Source: JARICQ01 sp964527205 (GTDB lineage: Bacteria; Bacillota; Clostridia; Tissierellales; Tissierellaceae). From it: a stretch of DNA of 8,752 nt. The notes beneath the pieces were generated by a model. The model was not told the DNA's origin. It did not search any database and saw nothing but the letters and a program-made list of their open reading frames with translations. The stretch lies in contig CAZGQG010000051.1 of NCBI GenBank assembly GCA_964527205.1, positions 1-8,752 of the forward strand, written 5' to 3'. The stretch's first letter is position 1, and each line of letters starts with the position of its first letter. Shown here piece after piece: positions 1 through 4,661 of this stretch. A program made the translations under genes and the position numbers.

Positions 1-84
1 GAAGCTGGTATATTTTGTTTGATAGTTCTTGTCAAGGGTAAAGGTATTGTAGAGCAGGAAAATCGAATAGAATTGAAAGGATGA
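1..84 (+). CDS. Possible C-terminal end of an unidentified upstream gene (partial)
   Basis: Frame 1 is open from the first base of the window to a TGA at 82-84, giving about 27 residues that end in ENRIELKG. The other two forward frames hit stops within the first 40 bases. The peptide has an alternating hydrophobic/charged pattern (FCLIVLVKGKGIVEQ) that would suit a beta-strand-rich protein end, but I do not recognise the family. The stop codon sits 5 bases before the preferred dodecin start at 90, so the two genes would form a tight operon. In AT-rich DNA an open stretch this short can arise by chance, so the call is tentative. No convincing promoter is seen in these 84 bases, which mildly favours read-through from an upstream gene. 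Confidence 0.4.
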   Translation, partial: EAGIFCLIVLVKGKGIVEQENRIELKG

Positions 85-89
85 TTTGT

Positions 90-290
90 ATGGCAGTTGT
101 AAAAGTTGTAGAATTAATGGCAGAATCTGAAAAATCTTGGGAAGATGCTACTCAGAAGGTAGTGGATGAGGCATCAAAGACTATAGATAATATAAAGGGA
201 GTTTATATCAAGGACTTTACTGTAGTTGTTGATGATCAAAAAATTAAGAAGTACCGTGTAACTGCAAAGCTCTCCTTTGAAGTAAAGTAA
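90..290 (+). CDS. Dodecin family small flavin-binding protein
   Basis: The 66-residue product matches the dodecin family in length (about 65-70 residues) and layout: an N-terminal strand (AVVKVVELMAES), a helix starting at SWEDA (residues 16-20), then two strands ending in KYRVTAKLSFEVK. Dodecins form hollow dodecamers that store or buffer flavins in the cytoplasm (family knowledge). An in-frame ATG also exists at 81, but the GAAAGG ribosome site at 75-80 abuts it directly, while the ATG at 90 has a 9-base gap and begins with the usual MAVVKV. In the segment NIKGVYIKDF (34-43), a tyrosine (Tyr39) stands where characterised dodecins have the tryptophan that stacks on the flavin ring. Ligand and affinity may therefore differ. 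A strong terminator follows 16 bases after the stop. The gene may be last in an operon with whatever precedes the window. Confidence 0.9.
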   Translation: MAVVKVVELMAESEKSWEDATQKVVDEASKTIDNIKGVYIKDFTVVVDDQKIKKYRVTAKLSFEVK

Positions 291-306
291 ATAAGAAGAT
301 AAGAAT

Positions 307-352
307 AGGGGCTGTTTCATAACTGATAAAAAGTTATGAAACAGCCCCTTTT
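307..352 (+). terminator. Strong intrinsic terminator after the dodecin gene
   Basis: An 18-bp perfect stem pairs 307-324 with 332-349. Its core is GGGGCTGTTTCATAACT against AGTTATGAAACAGCCCC, with a 7-base loop (325-331), and the descending arm runs into TTTT at 349-352. It ends dodecin transcription. The minus-strand side of the hairpin is not followed by a clear T run, so it is less suited to stopping the convergent peptidase transcript. Stems beginning GGGGCTGTTTC recur in Firmicutes genomes and could belong to a repeat family. Confidence 0.9.
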
Positions 353-359
353 ACTTTAT

Positions 360-407
360 AGAAATTAAACCTATTATATTGTTTAAAGAAATTAAATCTA
401 TTATATT
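360..407. repeat. Imperfect tandem direct repeat, 2 x 21 bp
   Basis: Positions 360-380 and 387-407 are the same 21-mer (AGAAATTAAAC/TCTATTATATT) with one mismatch (C370 versus T397), separated by six bases. It lies in the spacer between the dodecin terminator and the convergent metallopeptidase gene. No ORF, promoter or strong hairpin overlaps it. A binding site or replication-slippage duplication are both possible; the sequence does not decide. The rest of the spacer, up to 493, shows nothing recognisable. Confidence 0.75.
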
Positions 408-493
408 TCTCTCATTTATGGTAAAATGTTTATGACTCATAGCAATCCCATTTCGTATATATGTTTTTGTCGTTATTAACATTTTATGCGAAA

Positions 494-1033
494 TTATGGA
501 TTTGTTGTGAGTTTTTTTCCGTTTATATTCCTAAAGAAATCACTTCTTGGTTCTTCTCTTAGATTTAGCTGGGCACCTTCTTTGTTCATTTCATAGATTT
601 TAAAGATAAGCATATTTACATTGACCTGGAGGAGGGCTGCTATTTCCACATCTCTGTAGCCCCTATGGACTAGGTCCAGGATTTCCTTCTCATCTAAGAG
701 AAGATGGGAGGCAAAGATGTTGGCTTCGTATTCCGTTTGATCCCTTATATTAAAGAGTTCCCATTCCTGAAAGGGAGTGTGGATTGCTATGTCTCTGTGC
801 AGGGTATCGTGGGCAATTTCATGGGCTACTACCATTCTTTGCATGGATTCTTCTACAAAGGGATTGTAAAAAATAAATCTATTGTTTTTAATAATAGTAT
901 AAAGCCCTAGGAGTTCTGTCCTTTCCTTAAAGTGCCTGAGTTTTATCTTCTTATCCTCCGCAATAACAAAGGGGTCTCTTGTGGCGCTGGCCTTTACAAA
1001 GCTATCTGCATAGGACTTAATAGATCTTTTCAT
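494..1033 (-). CDS. ImmA/IrrE family zinc metallopeptidase
   Basis: The protein (179 residues from the chosen start) carries the gluzincin motif HEIAH at about residues 71-75, followed by EYEANIFASHLLL (about 101-113). That is the conserved ExEAxxFA helix of the ImmA/IrrE family (DUF955/peptidase M78), which supplies the third zinc ligand. Family members cleave a partner XRE repressor, as ICEBs1 ImmA does to ImmR and Deinococcus IrrE to DdrO. The gene lies 17 bp downstream of an XRE regulator on the same strand, the typical pairing. Two in-frame ATGs exist, at 1039 and 1033. GGAGGA (complement of 1040-1045) directly abuts the first and has a 6-base gap to the second, so 1033 is preferred. The C-terminal part (VEIAALLQVNVNMLIFKIYEM) resembles the small helical tail common in these peptidases. 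It is presumably cytoplasmic: no signal peptide or membrane segment is visible. No clear terminator follows it. Confidence 0.9.
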   Translation of the reverse strand: MKRSIKSYADSFVKASATRDPFVIAEDKKIKLRHFKERTELLGLYTIIKNNRFIFYNPFVEESMQRMVVAHEIAHDTLHRDIAIHTPFQEWELFNIRDQTEYEANIFASHLLLDEKEILDLVHRGYRDVEIAALLQVNVNMLIFKIYEMNKEGAQLNLREEPRSDFFRNINGKKLTTNP

Positions 1034-1050
1034 AGACATTCCTCCAGAGA

Positions 1051-1461
1051 TTATTCTTCTTTTCTATATTTTTTTGGTGTATATTTCTTGTTTTCCCTCT
1101 TGGCTTCAAAAAATGCTTCCTGGAGGGCTAGGAGCACTGTCTCCTTGTCTTCTTCACTAATGGATCCTCCTGCAAAAAGGGTCTTGGCATTGTGGACTAG
1201 GTCCTTTGCATCCTTCATCCCCCTATAGCCAAATTCTTCCCGGGCAGTGCTAATAAAGCTGTCTCCCCTGGTTAGGAGATAATTTACATCTGTATTAAGG
1301 GCCTGGGCCAAGCGGTCATAGATCTCCTGCTGCTTGGGAAGACTAGTTCCCCCTTCATAGTTTTGTATGGTTCTAAGGGACAGGCCTACCTTTTCCGCTA
1401 ATTCTGTTTGGGTAAGTTCCTCCCTGTTTCTCTTATATTTTAGTTTCTCAGCAAAATCCAT
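1051..1461 (-). CDS. XRE family (Cro/CI-type) transcriptional regulator, partner of the adjacent metallopeptidase
   Basis: The 136-residue protein has an N-terminal HTH_3 domain (residues about 4-62): LTQTELAEKVGLSLRTIQNY gives the helix-turn-helix, followed by the usual G-x-S-L-P and the closing NTDVNYLL. The C-terminal segment, FAGGSISEEDKETVLLALQE followed by NKKYTPKKYRK (about 96-134), is a tail I recognise from clostridial XRE proteins encoded next to ImmA-type peptidases. It may be the peptidase recognition or cleavage region (inference). The start is ATG at 1461, with GGGAGA (complement of 1469-1474) 7 bases upstream. A near-consensus promoter lies at 1561-1589 on the same strand. The gene is co-directional with the peptidase gene (17-bp gap containing its ribosome site), so the two are almost certainly cotranscribed. 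Autoregulation through sites in 1462-1672 is likely but not shown. Confidence 0.93.
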   Translation of the reverse strand: MDFAEKLKYKRNREELTQTELAEKVGLSLRTIQNYEGGTSLPKQQEIYDRLAQALNTDVNYLLTRGDSFISTAREEFGYRGMKDAKDLVHNAKTLFAGGSISEEDKETVLLALQEAFFEAKRENKKYTPKKYRKEE

Positions 1462-1508
1462 CTTATCATCTCCCTTGGAAATTTATTTCATGTTTTTTTC
1501 TATTTATC

Positions 1509-1537
1509 TTGACAGTGGAAGCTTAATTTCATATAAT
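1509..1537 (+). promoter_or_regulatory. Perfect consensus sigma-A promoter facing the amidohydrolase gene
   Basis: TTGACA at 1509-1514 and TATAAT at 1532-1537 are separated by exactly 17 bases, a 12/12 match to the housekeeping consensus. Predicted start is near 1544, giving a leader of about 130 bases before the TTG start at 1673. The promoter sits inside the predicted leader of the minus-strand regulator transcript, so each promoter would transcribe through the other. Confidence 0.75.
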
Positions 1538-1560
1538 ACAAATACGAAGATTATATTCAT

Positions 1561-1589
1561 ATTATATTATAAGTTGCGTATGGAGTCAA
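1561..1589 (-). promoter_or_regulatory. Sigma-A promoter for the XRE regulator-metallopeptidase pair
   Basis: On the minus strand, TTGACT (complement of 1584-1589) and TATAAT (complement of 1561-1566) are separated by 17 bases, an 11/12 match. Predicted start is near 1554, leaving about 90 bases of leader before the regulator ATG at 1461. It lies downstream of, and points at, the plus-strand promoter at 1509-1537. Confidence 0.7.
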
Positions 1590-1594
1590 GAAGT

Positions 1595-1621
1595 TTTACA
1601 CTACATATACTATGATATAAT
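1595..1621 (+). promoter_or_regulatory. Possible second, weaker promoter for the amidohydrolase gene
   Basis: TTTACA (1595-1600) precedes a perfect TATAAT (1616-1621), but the spacing is only 15 bases. TAATAT at 1618-1623 would give 17. It lies about 50 bases before the TTG start at 1673, and its -10 falls within the palindrome at 1612-1626. The AT-rich context makes chance matches likely, so this is only a candidate. Confidence 0.35.
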
Positions 1622-1626
1622 ATCAT
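1612..1626. promoter_or_regulatory. 15-bp palindrome, possible operator for the XRE regulator
   Basis: ATGATAT-A-ATATCAT has perfect 7-bp arms about one central base, and overlaps the possible -10 at 1616-1621. It is in the shared regulatory region of the divergent regulator and amidohydrolase genes. An XRE dimer would bind a site of this size (family knowledge), but no second copy is evident near the minus-strand promoter, so assignment is inference. Confidence 0.4.
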
Positions 1627-1672
1627 TAAAAGAAGAGAGCTTATATAGGAATATATAAAAGGAGATGAGGAC

Positions 1673-3295
1673 TTGGATTTAATATTAAGAAATGGAAGGA
1701 TCCATCAGATAGATGAGGAGAAGGGTGTTGTAGAGGCCCTGGCCATAAGGGAGGGCAAGATAGAAGCCCTAGGTAGAGATGAGGAGATAATGAAATTAGC
1801 TAAGGAAGATACGGAGATAATAGATCTGGAGGGCAGACCTGCCTTTCCAGGCTTTAATGACAGCCATATGCACCTGGTAAATTATGGATATTCCCGAATC
1901 CAGGCTGACCTTATAGGGGTCCAGTCCATAGATGAGTTGAAGGAGAGAATGTCTAATTTTATCCAGGACAAGGGAATAGAGGAGGGAAAATGGGTCCTAG
2001 GTAGGGGTTGGAACCATGATTATTTCCTAGATAAGCAGGTATTTCCACATAGATATGACCTGGATGAAATATCCACAGAGCATCCAATAATGGTAACTAG
2101 AACCTGTGGCCATGTGGCCAGCATAAATTCTAAGGCCCTAGAAATTATAGGAATAGATAGGGATACAGAGCAAGTAGAGGGAGGACATTTTGATTTGGAT
2201 GAGCATGGGGAGCCTAGGGGAATCTTTAGGGAAAAGGCCCTATTTATGGTCCATGAAAATATTCCTAGTTTTTCCCTGGATGAAGTTAAGGAGATGATCC
2301 TTCTAGGGGTAAGGGCCCTAAACAGTGAGGGGATTACTTCTGTTGGATCTGATGATTTTGAGGCTCTGCCGGACAAGGACTACGAAAAGATTATTCAGGC
2401 CTATAAAGCTCTAAGCAAAGAGGGAAGATTAAATATAAGGGTCTACCAGCAGGGACTTTTTCCAGATCCTGATTCCTATAGGGAATTTCTAGACCAGGGT
2501 CATAGGACTGGAGATGGGGACAATTTCTTTAAGATAGGACCTCTTAAGATCCTACTTGATGGATCCCTGGGAGCTAGGACTGCAGCCCTGGAGGAAGACT
2601 ATCAGGACGATCCTGGAAATAGGGGTATCTTAAGTTCTACTAAAGAGGAATTAGATCAGATGGTCCAACTTGCCCATGAGAATAATTGCCAAGTGGCTAT
2701 TCACGGTATAGGAGACAGGGCTATAGGCATGGCTCTTGATTCCATAGGCTCTGCCCTGGAGAAGGACCCAAGGGAGGACCATAGACACGGCATAGTTCAC
2801 TCACAGATTACCAATGAAGGGATCTTCCAGAAATTTAAGGATACAGATTCCATAGCCTATATCCAGCCTATATTTTTAGACTATGACTGGTCCATGGTGG
2901 AGGAAAGGATTGGGAAAAAGAGGCTTGAGACTTCCTATAATTGGAAGAGAATGGTGGATATGGGTATTCCCTGCTCTCTAGGCTCAGACGCTCCTGTGGA
3001 GACCTTTAGTGTAATGGCAGGCATCTATGAGGCAGTGACTAGAAAAGACCTTAGGGGAGAGCCTGAGGGTGGCTGGATGCCAGACCAGGCCCTAAGTGTA
3101 GACCAGGCCCTGGCAGGCTACACCCTAGAGGGTGCCTATGCCAGTTTTGAAGAGGATATAAAGGGAAGTCTGGAAAGGGGTAAGTTGGCAGATATAGTAG
3201 TTCTTGAAGAAGATCCCTACCAGGTGGATGAGGATAGGATCAAGGATATAAGGATCCATATGACTATTGTAAATGGAAAAGTTGTTTATGATTAG
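1673..3295 (+). CDS. YtcJ-like metal-dependent amidohydrolase (amidohydrolase family 3)
   Basis: The 540-residue product has the layout of the YtcJ / N-substituted formamide deformylase-like branch of the amidohydrolase superfamily. A small N-terminal beta domain (1-55) is followed by PGFNDSHMHL with the metal-binding HxH pair (His65, His67), then LLDGSLGARTAAL (294-306), HGIGDRA (344-350), RHGIVHSQ (371-378) and LGSDAPVE (436-443), whose aspartate is a catalytic residue. The C-terminal beta domain ends GKLADIVVLEEDP...TIVNGKVVYD. The length fits the family (about 520-550). It is expected to be a cytoplasmic hydrolase of amide- or formamide-type bonds; the substrate cannot be read from the sequence. 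The start is TTG at 1673 with GGAG at 1661-1664; the nearby ATG at 1665 is out of frame. Its last 8 bases overlap the next gene, so the two are translationally coupled. All visible metal-site motifs are intact. Confidence 0.9.
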   Translation: MDLILRNGRIHQIDEEKGVVEALAIREGKIEALGRDEEIMKLAKEDTEIIDLEGRPAFPGFNDSHMHLVNYGYSRIQADLIGVQSIDELKERMSNFIQDKGIEEGKWVLGRGWNHDYFLDKQVFPHRYDLDEISTEHPIMVTRTCGHVASINSKALEIIGIDRDTEQVEGGHFDLDEHGEPRGIFREKALFMVHENIPSFSLDEVKEMILLGVRALNSEGITSVGSDDFEALPDKDYEKIIQAYKALSKEGRLNIRVYQQGLFPDPDSYREFLDQGHRTGDGDNFFKIGPLKILLDGSLGARTAALEEDYQDDPGNRGILSSTKEELDQMVQLAHENNCQVAIHGIGDRAIGMALDSIGSALEKDPREDHRHGIVHSQITNEGIFQKFKDTDSIAYIQPIFLDYDWSMVEERIGKKRLETSYNWKRMVDMGIPCSLGSDAPVETFSVMAGIYEAVTRKDLRGEPEGGWMPDQALSVDQALAGYTLEGAYASFEEDIKGSLERGKLADIVVLEEDPYQVDEDRIKDIRIHMTIVNGKVVYD

Positions 3296-3845
3296 CTCTA
3301 AGAAGTCCTTAAAAAATATAGATGAAAGAGATTATCACAGGACCAAGCTCCTCCTAGAAATTTATAGGACCCTGGTTTGGAGGGTGCAGGATTCCCTTAT
3401 AGATTTAAGTCAGGTCAAGGAAGAATTGGGAGCTTCTAGGATTTCCCGCCTAGAGGACTTTCTCCACATAGACCTGGAGGTCTTTAGCAGGGCGGAGGAC
3501 AGGGAAGCCTTTGAATCTAAACTTATGAATATCCATGAGTCTAAATTGATGATTGGATTAGTGGATAGGGCCCTGGCTAAATTAAGGAGGAGGCCTGAAA
3601 ATGGAGAAATATATTACAAGCTTATTCGGGAGACCTATATAGATGAGGAGAAGCTTAGCCAGGCTGAGATAATCCAGAGGAATAATATTTCCCACTCCAG
3701 TTATTATAGGTATAAAAAAGAAGCCATAGGTCTTATAGGCCTTATACTTTGGGGTCATATACTTCCAGAACTAAGAGGTCTTTGTAATCAGGAGCAGGTG
3801 GCAGAGGGAAAAGACTCCTACAGGACAAAGCTGACACAAGTATGA
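3288..3845 (+). CDS. Putative HTH regulator resembling ArpU/sigma region 4-type proteins
   Basis: This 185-residue charged, helical protein has no signal peptide or membrane segment. Residues about 110-156 read YKLIRETYIDEEKLS, then EIIQRNNISHSSYYRYKKEA and LILWG. This pattern resembles the C-terminal DNA-binding part of phage ArpU-like late regulators and sigma region 4, where an 'I-S-x-S-S-Y-Y-R' helix is typical. The first 100 residues are not recognised. The start at 3288 is chosen because GGAAAAG (3275-3281) lies 6 bases upstream; the in-frame ATG at 3273 has no ribosome site. It overlaps the amidohydrolase gene by 8 bases, so it is cotranscribed and probably coupled. A regulator role is inferred from the HTH-like segment only; a phage relic is an alternative. 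A promoter and hairpin follow in the 167-base gap before the next gene. Confidence 0.6.
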   Translation: MISSKKSLKNIDERDYHRTKLLLEIYRTLVWRVQDSLIDLSQVKEELGASRISRLEDFLHIDLEVFSRAEDREAFESKLMNIHESKLMIGLVDRALAKLRRRPENGEIYYKLIRETYIDEEKLSQAEIIQRNNISHSSYYRYKKEAIGLIGLILWGHILPELRGLCNQEQVAEGKDSYRTKLTQV

Positions 3846-3869
3846 AAGTAAAGAGAGACAAGAATGGAA

Positions 3870-3898
3870 TTGTAAAGAAATATCCCAGGCTTTATAAT
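3870..3898 (+). promoter_or_regulatory. Sigma-A-like promoter upstream of the small sigma factor gene
   Basis: TTGTAA (3870-3875) and TATAAT (3893-3898) are separated by 17 bases; predicted start is near 3905. The next hairpin with a T run (3938-3973) is then inside this promoter's own transcript, upstream of the gene at 4013. I see no other good promoter between that hairpin and the gene. Confidence 0.5.
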
Positions 3899-3924
3899 AA
3901 ACTTAATGAGAAATAGGCTTAAAA

Positions 3925-3946
3925 ATAAGAGCCAGCAGCCTCTTAT
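3925..3946 (+). promoter_or_regulatory. Possible antiterminator hairpin competing with the 3938-3973 terminator
   Basis: ATAAGAG (3925-3931) and CTCTTAT (3940-3946) are perfect 7-bp complements around an 8-base loop. The right arm is also the central part of the ascending arm of the terminator stem (3938-3949), so the two structures exclude each other. This is the layout of a transcription attenuator. The stem is short and AT-rich, so it would probably need a stabilising ligand, protein or ribosome. Inference from sequence complementarity only. Confidence 0.35.
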
Positions 3947-3973
3947 CCAAATATATGGATAGGAGGCATTTTT
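3938..3973 (+). terminator. Intrinsic terminator in the leader of the small sigma factor gene
   Basis: GCCTCTTATCCA (3938-3949) pairs with TGGATAGGAGGC (3956-3967) over 12 bp with one G-U pair and a 6-base loop. TTTTT follows at 3969-3973. It would end read-through from the regulator gene stopping at 3845. If the promoter at 3870-3898 is real, it also either attenuates the downstream gene or ends a short RNA of about 70 bases. Confidence 0.75.
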
Positions 3974-4012
3974 ATGCCCAAATCTCAAATACAGGGGATA
4001 GGTGGGATATAA

Positions 4013-4585
4013 ATGGACTATGAAATTAGTGAATTAGTAGCAAGGGCCAAGGAGGGAGACCAGGAGGCAAGTGAAGAGCTAATAAGAAGACTGCAACCCC
4101 TTCTTATAAGTTCTATTAGAAGAAACTACAATAATTACAGGGAATATGAGGACCTAATGCAGGATGGAAATCTAATGATTCTTCAATCTGTAAATGACTA
4201 TGATCCGGATCGGGGAGTCCATTTCCTAGGCTTTATCCAGTCTAGGATAAAATTTATGTACTTAAATAAGCACAAGGAGAGGACTCATGATTCCCTAAAC
4301 AAGAGCAGGAATGGCAAGGATGAAGACCAGGACCTCCTCCTTTCCAATGAGCCAGAGGCTATGGACATACTTATTCAAAAGGGGACAAGTGAGTCCCTAA
4401 GGGAGGCCCTTGGTAAACTAACGGAAAGACAGAGACAGGTCATAGTATATTTTTATCTTCAGGACATGAAATTAGATGAGATTGGGGGCCTTCTAGGGAT
4501 TTCCTATAGGACTGTGGTCAATACTAAAAAGCAGGCCCTGGACAAGATGAGGAAGACTTTAAGGAGGGAAGACTTACTTGACTAA
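4013..4585 (+). CDS. Sigma-70 family RNA polymerase sigma factor, small (regions 2 and 4 only)
   Basis: The 190-residue product has a sigma region 2 at about 44-85: YEDLMQDGNLMILQSVNDYDPDRGVHFLGFI matches the region 2.1-2.3 pattern D-L-x-Q-x-G-x-x-x-L...Y-D-P-x-x-G-x-x-F. A linker (86-128) is followed by region 4 at about 135-184: LTERQRQVIVYFYLQDMKLDEIGGLLGISYRTV is the region 4.2 HTH. Lacking regions 1 and 3, it is ECF-sized. The YDPDRG segment is more like the sigma factors of Firmicutes mobile elements and competence/sporulation-type minor sigmas than typical ECFs. The ribosome site GGTGGGA (4001-4007) precedes ATG 4013. No anti-sigma gene (membrane protein) is adjacent; asnA follows 76 bases later. 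Expression may be limited by the hairpin at 3938-3973. The regulon is unknown. An alternative view is an HTH regulator that has lost promoter-melting function. Confidence 0.85.
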   Translation: MDYEISELVARAKEGDQEASEELIRRLQPLLISSIRRNYNNYREYEDLMQDGNLMILQSVNDYDPDRGVHFLGFIQSRIKFMYLNKHKERTHDSLNKSRNGKDEDQDLLLSNEPEAMDILIQKGTSESLREALGKLTERQRQVIVYFYLQDMKLDEIGGLLGISYRTVVNTKKQALDKMRKTLRREDLLD

Positions 4586-4606
4586 AGCGTTATAGTATAA
4601 TAGTAT
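4578..4606 (+). promoter_or_regulatory. Possible promoter for asnA
   Basis: TTGACT (4578-4583), overlapping the end of the sigma factor gene, is followed after 17 bases by TAGTAT (4601-4606). A perfect TATAAT at 4596-4601 is also present, but only 12 bases from that -35. No terminator separates the sigma gene from asnA, so read-through is also possible. Confidence 0.35.
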
Positions 4607-4661
4607 GATAATAATTTAAAAATAAGGGCCTAAGGATTGGCTTAAGAATAGGAGAATTTAT

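Noticed and set aside
704..1228. Two plus-strand open frames opposite the metallopeptidase and XRE genes
   Set aside because: They are complementary to two genes with clear motifs (HEIAH and an HTH), and their peptides show no recognisable family.
2020..2376. 118-codon open frame on the minus strand inside the amidohydrolase gene
   Set aside because: It lies wholly within a well-supported gene, has a serine/isoleucine-rich composition typical of an antisense shadow, and no ribosome site or family motif.
3288..4585. Prophage or integrative-element remnant suggested by ArpU-like and sigma-like genes plus XRE-ImmA
   Set aside because: No integrase, attachment repeats, structural or transfer genes are seen, and the intervening and flanking genes (amidohydrolase, asnA, fab genes) are ordinary chromosomal functions. 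It is kept only as a possibility in the findings.
4586..4661. T-box or other asparagine-responsive leader before asnA
   Set aside because: The gap is only 76 bases, too short for a T-box. No conserved T-box bulge or terminator is visible.
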